A stretch of DNA of 64,000 bases from an uncultured Bacteroidota bacterium. GTDB lineage: Bacteria; Bacteroidota; Bacteroidia; Chitinophagales; Chitinophagaceae. Of the stretch, positions 50,683-58,190 are shown piece after piece. The notes under the pieces were generated by a model. That model saw only the letters and a program-made list of their open reading frames with translations. It ran no database searches and was not told where the DNA came from. Within the stretch, counting starts at the first letter, position 1; the number at the start of each line of letters is the position of its first letter. The translations under genes and the position numbers were made by a program. The stretch covers positions 46,606-110,605 of the forward strand of contig CAIVEW010000092.1 of NCBI GenBank assembly GCA_903905065.1. Reading direction: 5' to 3'.

Positions 50683-51717
50683 ATGAAGAGTGCTTATAGA
50701 TCCTTGTTGTTATTTTGCCTGGCTGCAATGCTGTTTACCGCCTCCTGTAAAAAAGGCGGATATAACAGCCAGGTTATAACCACGGCAAATAGTGATGAAA
50801 CAAAACTGAACGCGCTTTTTTCAGGCCTGCGTAGTACGCCGCAGAATATGGCTGTTACTGCGGGGTTCACACAAACTGTTTATGCGGGCAACGGGACGAA
50901 ACTTACCTTTTATCCTAATTCTTTCAAGGACGCCAACGGCAATGTGATCAGGAAAGGTATTATCAATATCCAGCTCACCGAAATATATACGATAGGGGAT
51001 ATGATCGCGAACAGGGCGGCAACGGCAGCCGTCGATGGCCGGTTATTGACTAGCGGCGGCGAGGTACTGATCACAGCAACGATGAATGGCGAAGAAGTTT
51101 TCGCGAACAAATATGGTATAGGTTTCCGGGCAACTCCTTCGCAGCAGCCGATGATACTCCTTTACGGTAGCGCCAATACGCCCGATTCCGTAGTTAGCTG
51201 GTCTATCCCTGCGACTCCGCAACCGGGTGCATTTGCAGCCGGCACAGTTAATAGTTCAGACACAGGTATTGTTGTGGTATTTACCAGTTCCGGCCCCGAT
51301 ACTGTCACAACCCATACAGTAATAACGACCTATTATCAATTCGATAGTTGTGCCAGTTTCGGGTGGATCAATTGCGATTATTTCTATGGCACGTCAGCTC
51401 AGCTTACCGATGTTCGGGTCATGGTGCCCGATACTTCATTTAATCAGTCGAATACGGAAGTGTTCATTGTGTTCCCTACCATTAACGCCGCCGCCCATAT
51501 GAGCCAGTACGATGCGGCCACGCACACCTTCGATCTGCCCTACGGGTATTATCTACCCGTAGGGATACCGGTGGATATAGTAGTGGCGACGAATAAACAT
51601 GGCGTTTACTATTATTACAGTGATACAGGTGTAAGCACCACAGACAATATGTTCATCTATGCCGAGCTATCAGCGGCCAGCCGTGATTATATAAAAACGC
51701 AACTAAGTAATTTATAA
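50683..51717 (+). CDS. Lipoprotein of unknown function
   Basis: 344-residue protein with a lipoprotein signal (MKSAYRSLLLFCLAAMLFTA then SC, lipobox FTASC). Beta-rich body: FTQTVYAGNGTKLTFYPNSF, KGIINIQLTEIYTIGDMIAN resembles surface-domain proteins of Bacteroidota but I assign no family. ATG at 50683 puts the signal correctly; an upstream ATG at 50668 adds five residues. An intrinsic terminator follows. Confidence 0.75.
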   Translation: MKSAYRSLLLFCLAAMLFTASCKKGGYNSQVITTANSDETKLNALFSGLRSTPQNMAVTAGFTQTVYAGNGTKLTFYPNSFKDANGNVIRKGIINIQLTEIYTIGDMIANRAATAAVDGRLLTSGGEVLITATMNGEEVFANKYGIGFRATPSQQPMILLYGSANTPDSVVSWSIPATPQPGAFAAGTVNSSDTGIVVVFTSSGPDTVTTHTVITTYYQFDSCASFGWINCDYFYGTSAQLTDVRVMVPDTSFNQSNTEVFIVFPTINAAAHMSQYDAATHTFDLPYGYYLPVGIPVDIVVATNKHGVYYYYSDTGVSTTDNMFIYAELSAASRDYIKTQLSNL

Positions 51718-51729
51718 ACGCAATCTATA

Positions 51730-51815
51730 ACATGCAAATAAATCCGAATAAACCCTAACTATAGACCCAGCGCCCTATAACCCTACCCTATAACCCTGGC
51801 CTGTAGACCCTCAAC
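51730..51815. repeat. CCCTATAACCC/TAGACCC-type mini-repeat tract
   Basis: About seven imperfect units (CCCTAACTATAG, CCCTATAA, CCCTACCCTATAA, CCCTGGCCTGTAG, CCCTCAACTTAG) of 10-14 nt, each containing CCCT and TATA/TAG steps, between the lipoprotein stop and its terminator. Non-coding. Confidence 0.7.
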
Positions 51816-51817
51816 TT

Positions 51818-51848
51818 AGCCCCTCGATCCCGAAGGGCTTTTTTATTT
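51818..51848 (+). terminator. Intrinsic terminator behind the lipoprotein gene
   Basis: AGCCCCTCGATCCCGAAGGG forms an AGCCC-x-TCG/CGA-x-GGGCT stem around ATCC, followed by CTTTTTTATTTTTT. It ends the lipoprotein transcript before the PadR promoter. Confidence 0.75.
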
Positions 51849-51860
51849 TTTCTTTAACAA

Positions 51861-51901
51861 GGTACTATGTATTGCATAATACCTTTTTTTACCTACCTTT
51901 G
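51861..51901 (+). promoter_or_regulatory. PadR promoter with overlapping operator
   Basis: TTG (51872-51874) and TACCTTTG (51894-51901) with a 19-bp spacer match the Bacteroidota consensus. A 23-bp inverted repeat with arms GGTACTATG/CATAATACC (51861-51883, one mismatch) overlaps the -33 element, as expected for a PadR autorepressor. Confidence 0.78.
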
Positions 51902-51918
51902 TATCAGAAACGAAGGAA

Positions 51919-52251
51919 ATGGCTATAGATAACACAGAATCGCAGATGAGGAAAGGATTGTTGGAGCTCTGTATCCTCGGTATTATTCAAAGACAACACG
52001 AAGCATACCCCAGCGATATACTGGAGCAACTAAAGGGGTCGAAGCTGGTGGTGCTGGAAGGCACATTATACCCTTTGCTCACCCGGCTTAAGAATGGGGG
52101 CTTTCTGAGCTACCGTTGGGAAGAGTCACTATCCGGGCCGCCAAGGAAGTATTACTGTATCACAGATGAGGGCGTAAAGTTTTATGAACAGCTCCGCACC
52201 ACCTGGGACGAATTAAGCAATGCCGTAAATAATTTAACTGTTTCATTATAA
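51919..52251 (+). CDS. PadR-family transcription regulator
   Basis: 110-residue winged-helix regulator (MRKGLLELCILGIIQRQHEA, LEGTLYPLLTRLKNGGFLSY, then SGPPRKYYCITDEGVKFY). Usual PadR length for the s2 subfamily. Predicted operator overlaps its promoter, implying autorepression. Next gene, PspC protein, follows after 11 bp: a PadR-PspC pair is a common Bacteroidota envelope-stress unit. Confidence 0.95.
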   Translation: MAIDNTESQMRKGLLELCILGIIQRQHEAYPSDILEQLKGSKLVVLEGTLYPLLTRLKNGGFLSYRWEESLSGPPRKYYCITDEGVKFYEQLRTTWDELSNAVNNLTVSL

Positions 52252-52262
52252 AAACCACACAT

Positions 52263-52946
52263 ATGCAGCGTATCATTCAGATAAACATAGCCGGTCGCAT
52301 TCTGCCGATAGAAGAGGATGCGTACATTGTTTTAAAAGAATACATCAACACCCTTGGCCGGCAGTTTACGGGCGATGATGGTAAGGAAATAATTGAGGAT
52401 ATAGAAAACAGGATAGCCGAGCTGTTCAGCATACGCCTGGATGGTGGCGTACCAGCCATAGACCGCGCCGACGTGCAAAAAGTAATAGATACACTGGGCT
52501 CTGCTGCCGATCTGCACGATGGACCTACCACAAATCGCAGCCAGGCGAATAGCGGATCATCTACTTACAATACTTATAGTAACCAGCGAGGACCTACGCG
52601 CCCATACCCGTACACACACGACCGCCTCTTACGCGATCCGTATGATAAAGTAATAGGTGGTGTATGCAGCGGCGTGGGGCATTACTTCGATATAGACCCG
52701 GTGATCATCCGTATTATAATGGTGGCATTATTCCTTACGTTCGGGATAGGGTTTGTTGCTTATATTATTGCGTGGATCGTGATACCCGCTGCCCGCAGCC
52801 GGGAAGAGCTGTTCAATATGAACAATGGCAACCCCATCACCTTTCACGAATTCAGCCGTAATGTAGAGACTGAACTGCAGGACCTGAAACGCCGCGGCGA
52901 GCAGATGAGCCGTGACCTGAAAGATTTTTTCGCTAAGAAGAGGTAA
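52263..52946 (+). CDS. PspC-domain membrane protein
   Basis: 227-residue protein. The N-terminal about 80 residues are soluble (RIIQINIAGRILPIEEDAYI, GREDGK-like GDDGKEIIEDIENRIAELFS), a linker of Ser/Asn/Pro, then the PspC domain about residues 120-178 (DPYDKVIGGVCSGVGHYFDI, GFVAYIIAWIVIPAARS, two helices) and a helical tail. Likely in envelope stress, regulated by the preceding PadR. Confidence 0.93.
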   Translation: MQRIIQINIAGRILPIEEDAYIVLKEYINTLGRQFTGDDGKEIIEDIENRIAELFSIRLDGGVPAIDRADVQKVIDTLGSAADLHDGPTTNRSQANSGSSTYNTYSNQRGPTRPYPYTHDRLLRDPYDKVIGGVCSGVGHYFDIDPVIIRIIMVALFLTFGIGFVAYIIAWIVIPAARSREELFNMNNGNPITFHEFSRNVETELQDLKRRGEQMSRDLKDFFAKKR

Positions 52947-53040
52947 TGTAAGGTTTGCTTTTGTGATATCTGGAGCCGGGAAGCATCCCCGGCTCTGCGC
53001 GTTTATCAGGGTTTCTTTTTGTACTTTTACAATGCTCCCG

Positions 53041-53079
53041 GACTTATGACTAACGACTTACGACCTACGACTAAAACAT
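53041..53079. repeat. GACTTACGAC mini repeat overlapping a start codon
   Basis: GACTTATGACTAACGACTTA followed by CGACCTACGACTAAAAC contains four or five imperfect units of a 7-nt GACTTACGACTAA type. The start codon of the YjjG-like gene (53046) and its first about 10 codons (MTNDLRPTTK) lie inside it. Confidence 0.7.
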
Positions 53080-53765
53080 ACAAGCACCTTTTCTTCGACC
53101 TCGATCATACGCTTTGGGATTTTGATAAAAACTCCGAGGCTACCCTAAGACAGTTGTATCGCGAGTATGAGCTTGACAAAAGGGGTATTCCCGATTTTGA
53201 TGAGATGTACAAAGTGTATGTGGTACACAACGACCGGCTATGGGAGCGCTACCGCAACGGCTTTATAAAGCGGGAAGAACTGCGCTGGAAAAGGATGTGG
53301 CACATGCTGCTGGATTTTAAAGTTGCGGATACCTCGCTGGCCCACGAAATAAGCACAGCCTACCTGGAGATACTGCCCACCCAAACCCTGCTGGTGCCAC
53401 ATGCCAAGGAATTGCTGGACCACTGCAAAGGCAGGTATGAAATGCACCTGATCACCAATGGCTTCGAGACCACGCAGCGGCTGAAGCTGCAATACTCCGG
53501 CATAGCGCGCTATTTTACGCATCTCATTACCTCAGAGAAGAGCAACAGCATGAAGCCCCACCGCGACATCTTTGATTTTGCATTGAACATTTCAAAAGCC
53601 GAAGCCGAACACAGCATTATGATAGGTGATGCCATAGATATTGATATCCTCGGCGCCATAAATGCCGGTTGGGATACCGCCTACTACAATCCACACAATG
53701 TGCCTCACAACCGCAAGCCTACTTATGAGGTGAAACATTTAGAGGAGTTGATGGGGATATTTTAG
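53046..53765 (+). CDS. YjjG-family HAD nucleotidase/phosphatase
   Basis: 239-residue HAD hydrolase. Motif I KHLFFDLDHTLWDFDKNSEA (catalytic Asp pair), motif II YEMHLITNGFETTQRLKLQY, motif III Lys region TSEKSNSMKPHRDIFDFALN, motif IV IMIGDAIDIDILGAINAGWD. The sequence agrees with YjjG-type noncanonical pyrimidine nucleotidases. ATG at 53046 lies in a mini repeat; the real initiation could be at the HAD core region, since the first about 10 residues are repeat-encoded. No close partner. Confidence 0.92.
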   Translation: MTNDLRPTTKTYKHLFFDLDHTLWDFDKNSEATLRQLYREYELDKRGIPDFDEMYKVYVVHNDRLWERYRNGFIKREELRWKRMWHMLLDFKVADTSLAHEISTAYLEILPTQTLLVPHAKELLDHCKGRYEMHLITNGFETTQRLKLQYSGIARYFTHLITSEKSNSMKPHRDIFDFALNISKAEAEHSIMIGDAIDIDILGAINAGWDTAYYNPHNVPHNRKPTYEVKHLEELMGIF

Positions 53766-53770
53766 AGGTG

Positions 53771-53926
53771 CTATTTGGACCGTTTGATCGTTTTAACTTT
53801 TGATAAAGCCAGCCTGGTTATTTTCTTCACTTCCTCCCAGGAATAACCCTTCACCTTGCCACTTTCAAGTTCTTTATTTCTTCTATCAATCTCTTTCATG
53901 AAATTTTTATCGTTCAGTGTCTTCAT
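53771..53926 (-). CDS. Orphan addiction-module antitoxin-like protein
   Basis: 51-residue protein. FMKEIDRRNKELESGKVKGY then SWEEVKKI matches the C-terminal half of RelB/addiction-module-component antitoxins of Bacteroidota (…EMDRRxxEYxxGKxKxYTWEE…). Full antitoxins are about 70-80 aa, so the N-terminus looks shortened. No toxin reading frame is adjacent on either side. A promoter with both consensus elements lies right upstream, so it may still be transcribed. ATG at 53926 was chosen because the longer frame reads through the pnp terminator. Confidence 0.7.
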   Translation of the reverse strand: MKTLNDKNFMKEIDRRNKELESGKVKGYSWEEVKKITRLALSKVKTIKRSK

Positions 53927-53953
53927 TGCCGTTGACTTATGGTTCGAAGTATT

Positions 53954-53984
53954 CAAACATAAAAATAATAACGCCCAAAACAAA
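53954..53984 (-). promoter_or_regulatory. Minus-strand promoter for the orphan antitoxin
   Basis: On the minus strand, TTTG (53984-53981) and TATGTTTG (53961-53954) are 19 bp apart, matching the Bacteroidota consensus. Lies in the tail of the pnp terminator. Confidence 0.6.
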
Positions 53985-54011
53985 GAACAGCCCATCCTTT
54001 CAGATGGGCTG
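53975..54011 (-). terminator. Intrinsic terminator of pnp
   Basis: Nine-base stem CAGCCCATC/GATGGGCTG with loop TGAAAG on the minus strand, followed by TTCTTTGTTTT. It lies 25 bp behind the pnp stop codon. Confidence 0.85.
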
Positions 54012-54036
54012 CAATTCAATTCAAATAAAGGCAATC

Positions 54037-56376
54037 TTAGAGTGCCATATCAGCATCATCACTTTCAGTCACTTGTGGCGCTGATTGCTCGGAAGCTTGT
54101 GGTTTGTTATCATTGTTTTCGCGGCGTGGGCGGTCTTCGCGCGGGCCACGGTCATTGCCACCACGGTTGCGGTCGCCACCACCGCGGTTACGATCACGAT
54201 CACCACCACCACGGCGTTCGCCACGGTCACCACCTTCGCGTGGTGCTGGTTCTACATAGCCTTCGGGTTTTGGCATCAGCACTTTGCGGCTCAGGCGCAG
54301 CTTACCGGTCTTAGGGTCTGTACCTACGAGCTGTATCTTCACCTTGTCGCCTTCTTTAAGCACGCCATCCAGGCTGTCCAGGCGCTTCCAGCTCACTTCT
54401 GAGATATGGAGCAAACCTTGCTTGCCGGGCATGAACTCTACGAATGCACCGAAAGGCATAATGCTCTTCACGGTACCTTCATAAGTAGCGCCTATTTCCG
54501 GAATAGCCACTATGCTGCGTATCCATGCAAGCGCCTTATCGATGCTCTCCTTGTTGTTAGAGAATATCTTGATGACACCCTGGTCGCCTACTTCTTCGAT
54601 ATTGATCTTGGCGCCGGTCTCGCGCTGTATTTCCTGAATGATCTTGCCGCCTGGCCCGATAACAGCACCAATGAACTCACGGTCGATAGTGAGCTGCTCT
54701 ATGCGTGGTGCATGTGGTTTCAATTCAGGGCGTGCTGCCGGTATGCAATTATACATTGCATCAAGGATATGCAGACGGCCGCGTTTAGCCTGCTCCAGCG
54801 CCTGGAACATGATCTCCATGCTCAGGCCATCGCACTTGATGTCCATCTGGATACCACAGATACCATCGCGGGTACCGGTTACTTTAAAGTCCATATCACC
54901 CAGGTGATCTTCATCGCCGAGGATATCCGTAAGCACAGCAAACTTGCCATCCTGTGCTATAAGGCCCATAGCCACGCCACTTACGTGTTTTGGCACCGGT
55001 ACACCGGCATCCATGAGCGCCAGTGAGCCTGCGCACACCGTAGCCATTGATGAAGAACCATTGCTCTCCAGGATATCAGATACTACGCGCACTGTATAAG
55101 GATATTCAGCAGGCATCATCTGCTTCAGCGAACGCATAGCCAGGTTACCATGGCCTACTTCGCGACGGCTCTGGCCGCGCATCATCTTCACCTCGCCCGT
55201 AGAGAATGGCGGGAAGTTGTAATGCAGGAAGAAAGAAACATAATCAGATGTAGCAGCGGTTTCGGCCAGCAACTCATCTTCAGAGGTACCAAAAGTTACG
55301 GATGTGAGCGACTGTGTTTCGCCACGGGTAAACAGTGAAGAACCGTGCGGGCCAGGCAATGGATTTACTTCCATGGTCAGCGGGCGCACTATTTCCAGGG
55401 TACGGCCATCGAGGCGCACCTTTTCATTCAGCATCATTTCGCGGATCACCTTCTTTTCCAGGTCGTGGAAGTAAGTGCCGATAAGGGCTGCATCTTCAGC
55501 CGGGAGTGGGTTCTCCTCGTTGAACTGCGCCTTGAAGTCTTCTTTTACTTTCTTGAAAGCATCACTGCGGTCATGCTTGCCGAGTGCGCCCTTAGCGATA
55601 TCGTAGATACGTTTTGTACCGAATTCAGCGATCCTGGCTTCGAATGCAGGATTAGTGTATGGCTTAGTGTATTCACGCTTAGTGGTTACACCGGCTTTCT
55701 CACGAAGCTCATGCTGCAGTTTTATCTGCGCGCGGATAGCATCGTGGCCTACTTCGATAGCTTTGATGAGGCCGGCTTCTTCAAACTCCTTGCCTTCACC
55801 TTCTACCATCATAATGTTCTTATCGGTAGAGGCTACTATAATATTGATGTCAGCTTCTTTTATCTGGCTGCGGCCCGGATTAACAACGTATTCGCCATTG
55901 ATACGGCAAACACGAACTTCAGAGATCACTTCCTGGATCGGAATATCGCTTACTGCAAGGGCTGCAGATGCTGCGAGACACGCAAGCGAGTCGGGCATAA
56001 CCTCTGCATCAGATGAAATAAGGGATACCAGCACCTGTACTTCGCACAGGTAATCATCAGGGAACAAAGGGCGCAGTGCGCGGTCGATGAGGCGTGAAGT
56101 AAGGATTTCGTGATCGTTAAGGCGTGCTTCGCGCTTGAAGAAGGAACCGGGAATGCGGCCTGCGGAAGCGAATTTTTCCTGGTAGTCAACACTCAGTGGA
56201 AAGAAAGATTGCCCTGGTTTGGGCTCTTTTGTAGCTACAACAGTAGCGAGTATCATACAGTCGCCCATACGGACAACAACTGAACCATCGGCCTGGCGGG
56301 CCATCTTGCCCGTTTCGATGGTTATTTCGCGGCCATCAGCTAGTTTCAGCGAGGCGGAAATCGGATTTGGAATCAT
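54037..56376 (-). CDS. pnp: Polyribonucleotide nucleotidyltransferase
   Basis: 779-residue 3'-5' phosphorolytic exonuclease (PNPase). Domains in order: RNase PH-like 1 (MIPNPISASLKLADGREITI onward), helical linker, RNase PH-like 2 (RLDGRTLEIVRPLTMEVNPL, GTRDGICGIQMDIKCDGLSM catalytic region), KH domain (DREFIGAVIGPGGKIIQEIQ), S1 domain (SIMPFGAFVEFMPGKQGLLH), and a Lys/Arg/Gly-rich C-terminal tail (GGDRDRNRGGGDRNRGGNDR then acidic end). The basic tail is longer than in E. coli and could bind RNA. Follows rpsO, a conserved pair. ATG at 56376. Confidence 0.97.
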   Translation of the reverse strand: MIPNPISASLKLADGREITIETGKMARQADGSVVVRMGDCMILATVVATKEPKPGQSFFPLSVDYQEKFASAGRIPGSFFKREARLNDHEILTSRLIDRALRPLFPDDYLCEVQVLVSLISSDAEVMPDSLACLAASAALAVSDIPIQEVISEVRVCRINGEYVVNPGRSQIKEADINIIVASTDKNIMMVEGEGKEFEEAGLIKAIEVGHDAIRAQIKLQHELREKAGVTTKREYTKPYTNPAFEARIAEFGTKRIYDIAKGALGKHDRSDAFKKVKEDFKAQFNEENPLPAEDAALIGTYFHDLEKKVIREMMLNEKVRLDGRTLEIVRPLTMEVNPLPGPHGSSLFTRGETQSLTSVTFGTSEDELLAETAATSDYVSFFLHYNFPPFSTGEVKMMRGQSRREVGHGNLAMRSLKQMMPAEYPYTVRVVSDILESNGSSSMATVCAGSLALMDAGVPVPKHVSGVAMGLIAQDGKFAVLTDILGDEDHLGDMDFKVTGTRDGICGIQMDIKCDGLSMEIMFQALEQAKRGRLHILDAMYNCIPAARPELKPHAPRIEQLTIDREFIGAVIGPGGKIIQEIQRETGAKINIEEVGDQGVIKIFSNNKESIDKALAWIRSIVAIPEIGATYEGTVKSIMPFGAFVEFMPGKQGLLHISEVSWKRLDSLDGVLKEGDKVKIQLVGTDPKTGKLRLSRKVLMPKPEGYVEPAPREGGDRGERRGGGDRDRNRGGGDRNRGGNDRGPREDRPRRENNDNKPQASEQSAPQVTESDDADMAL

Positions 56377-56613
56377 AACATCATGTTATTTAGTCAGCGT
56401 AAAAAATATAGTTGCTTTACGTCCCCGCAACTCATGGGGTTCATCAGAATGTTTTTTGGGTCTTGCAGATTCGATGGTGCTGCAATGTGTGCTGTGGGGG
56501 AATTGTTGTATAATCTTACTCAAGGCGGGCCTGTGTGCAGGGCACAAGAGATTTCACAAATACGGCAACGGCCATTTTGGGAAAATCACACTTCAGGCTT
56601 CACGGAGCATAAC

Positions 56614-56647
56614 TAAAAAACAATTCCCAACCGAAACAGTTGGGAAT
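56614..56647 (-). terminator. Intrinsic terminator of rpsO
   Basis: Minus-strand stem ATTCCCAAC/GTTGGGAAT with a 7-nt loop, followed by TGTTTTTTAG. It is 17 bp behind the rpsO stop, so rpsO and pnp are separated by a terminator and pnp can be made by read-through or its own promoter. Confidence 0.85.
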
Positions 56648-56664
56648 GGAAAGGTGGGTTTCGC

Positions 56665-56937
56665 TTATTTGCGTAATCCAAGCTTTTCTATCAGGCCGCG
56701 ATATGACTCGAGGTTGTTGTGGCTCAGGTAAGTAAGCAGGCGCTTGCGGCGTCCTACCATCGACATTAATCCGCGGTTTGTGGAGAAGTCCTTTCTGTTG
56801 GTCTTCAGGTGGCCGGAGATGTGGTTAATACGCTCTGTGAGCATTGCGATCTGTGATTCGATAGAGCCGGTGTTGGTTTCGTTGCCCCCGAATGTTTTGA
56901 AGATATTCGCCTTCTTTTCAGCTGTAAAATGAGACAT
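56665..56937 (-). CDS. rpsO: 30S ribosomal protein S15
   Basis: 90-residue ribosomal protein S15. Sequence MSHFTAEKKANIFKTFGGNE, NTGSIESQIAMLTERINHIS, GHLKTNRKDFSTNRGLMSMV and GRRKRLLTYLSHNNLESYRG cover the whole family profile (LTxRIxxLTxHLKxHKxDHxxRRGLxxLVxxRRxLLxYL). ATG at 56937 (next ATG two codons upstream at 56943 possible). Upstream: a hairpin leader and a -7 element. Upstream of pnp, as in most bacteria. Confidence 0.98.
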   Translation of the reverse strand: MSHFTAEKKANIFKTFGGNETNTGSIESQIAMLTERINHISGHLKTNRKDFSTNRGLMSMVGRRKRLLTYLSHNNLESYRGLIEKLGLRK

Positions 56938-56953
56938 TTGCATCAATTTTTTT

Positions 56954-57005
56954 ATTCCGCCCCATGCGGAATGTTTATAATTTATTTTTAGCGAGTGCAA
57001 AGATA
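56954..57005 (-). promoter_or_regulatory. rpsO leader hairpin and -7 element
   Basis: The minus-strand -7 element TATCTTTG is at 57005-56998. The leader then holds a 7-bp stem ATTCCGC/GCGGAAT with a 5-nt loop (ATGGG), 56954-56972, 16 nt before the ATG. S15 controls its own translation through a leader structure in several bacteria; the mapping here is only structural. Confidence 0.5.
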
Positions 57006-57113
57006 GGAAAAAATGTGGAAAATTGGAATTAGGTATTAGGAATTTGTAATTTGGATTGGGCAGCGCGCCGGAACACAGTAAAATATTTTGTATGCTATCT
57101 ATTATGTAGCTAC

Positions 57114-58004
57114 TCATTCCTTCTTCTCCAACCGTTCCTTTGCCATCTCCAGTGTCTTGTGCAGCTTTTGCTGCAGTAATTTTTTGCTGGGTAAGTCTGT
57201 AAGATATTCTGCTACTTTGATACCAACTTTGTCTAATTGTAGCAATTCTATTTGTTCTTTGTTACCTTCTGTGCAAAGTAACAAGCCGAGCGGCACTTCT
57301 TCACCTGGCTGCATTTCATTTTTTTCCAGCCAGCGCAGGTATAGTTCCATTTGAGATTTGTAACCTGCCTTGAATTTCCCCAGTTTTAGGTCTATGGCAA
57401 TCAGCCGTTTCAGCTTACGGTGATAAAACAACAGGTCGAGATTAAAGTCTTCACCATCAATGATCATTCGCTTCTGGCGTTCTACAAAAGCGAAACCCTG
57501 ACCCATTTCTAAGATAAACTGTTCCATTTCTCTCAAAATGGCTTCTTCCAGATTTTTCTCACTATAGGCATAAGTCAATCCTAAAAAACCAAGCATGTAG
57601 GTATCCCGGAAAACAAGATCGGGCGTTAGCACATCGGTGTCCCGCAGTGCCTTTAATTCCTTTTTTATTAAGGCATCCGGTTTTTTGCTGATAGCAGTGC
57701 GTTCAAACAACAGGCTGTCTATCTTCTCACGGAGTGTGCGCACACTCCATTTCTCCATCCGGCACATCACGGTATAGAATTCGCGTTGGAGGTCGTCCTT
57801 TATAGGGAGCAAAGCAATAAAGTGCGTCCATGTCAATTGTCGTATCACTGATACGACAATCTGCTCATCGGGAAATACCTGTGCAAACTGCATTATCCGG
57901 CGAAGATTTTTCTCTTCAAATCCTTTCCCATAGCTGTTTGTCAATTGTCGCGACAGTGTCGCGACAATTTGCTTTCCGTAGTCTGCACGCGTCCAGTAGA
58001 TCAT
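57114..58004 (-). CDS. DUF1016/YhcG-type PD-(D/E)XK nuclease, N-terminally shortened
   Basis: 296-residue protein. The first residues (MIYWTRADYGKQIVATLSRQ) match DUF1016 N-domain sequence only after its normal beginning: relatives have about 60-80 more residues and an EIGxxI segment between YW and the RADYGKQ part, which is missing. The C-terminal nuclease-like half holds FYHRKLKRLIAIDLKLGKFK (D-x-K motif), GYKSQMELYLRWLEKNEMQP, PLGLLLCTEGNKEQIELL. Role in E. coli YhcG is unclear. Two perfect palindromes are part of its 5' coding sequence. A REP-like element lies upstream. Confidence 0.82.
   Translation of the reverse strand: MIYWTRADYGKQIVATLSRQLTNSYGKGFEEKNLRRIMQFAQVFPDEQIVVSVIRQLTWTHFIALLPIKDDLQREFYTVMCRMEKWSVRTLREKIDSLLFERTAISKKPDALIKKELKALRDTDVLTPDLVFRDTYMLGFLGLTYAYSEKNLEEAILREMEQFILEMGQGFAFVERQKRMIIDGEDFNLDLLFYHRKLKRLIAIDLKLGKFKAGYKSQMELYLRWLEKNEMQPGEEVPLGLLLCTEGNKEQIELLQLDKVGIKVAEYLTDLPSKKLLQQKLHKTLEMAKERLEKKE
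57836..57860. repeat. Intragenic palindrome 2 in the YhcG-like gene
   Basis: Arms ATTGTCGTATCA and TGATACGACAAT (12 bp each) around a single C. On the minus strand it encodes part of QIVVSVIRQLT. It shares outer bases ATTGTCG/CGACAAT with palindrome 1, whose centre is 108 bp away. Confidence 0.85.
57943..57969. repeat. Intragenic palindrome 1 in the YhcG-like gene
   Basis: Arms AATTGTCGCGACA and TGTCGCGACAATT (13 bp each) around a single G; each arm holds the 10-bp self-palindrome TGTCGCGACA, so it also is a direct repeat. On the minus strand it encodes part of QIVATLSRQLT. Perfect symmetry inside a coding region. Confidence 0.9.
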
Positions 58005-58030
58005 TTTTCAACCAGGTACTATATTCAGCA

Positions 58031-58060
58031 TGTCATCCTTCGGCAGGGCTCAGGATAACA
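58031..58060. repeat. REP-like inverted repeat upstream of the YhcG-like gene
   Basis: TGTCATCCTTCGGCAGGGCT followed by CAGGATAACA. Outer arms TGTCATCCT/AGGATAACA pair with one mismatch. Such GTCATCCTGAGC…GGATGAC elements occur between genes in many Bacteroidota genomes (recollection, not checked). Confidence 0.55.
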
Positions 58061-58149
58061 TTTTATTAATTTTGCTTTTCCTGGAGTTGCCTGTGATCTT
58101 CGATGTCCAACATTAACGAATCAATAAAGCAAAATTTCTAAACATATTC

Positions 58150-58180
58150 TTGTGCAAAATGAAGTGCTGTGATATATTTG
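58150..58180 (+). promoter_or_regulatory. Promoter of the response regulator gene
   Basis: TTG (58150-58152) and TATATTTG (58173-58180) with a 20-bp spacer fit the Bacteroidota consensus. The start codon at 58191 would give a leader of only a few bases. Confidence 0.7.
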
Positions 58181-58190
58181 TAGTAACTGC

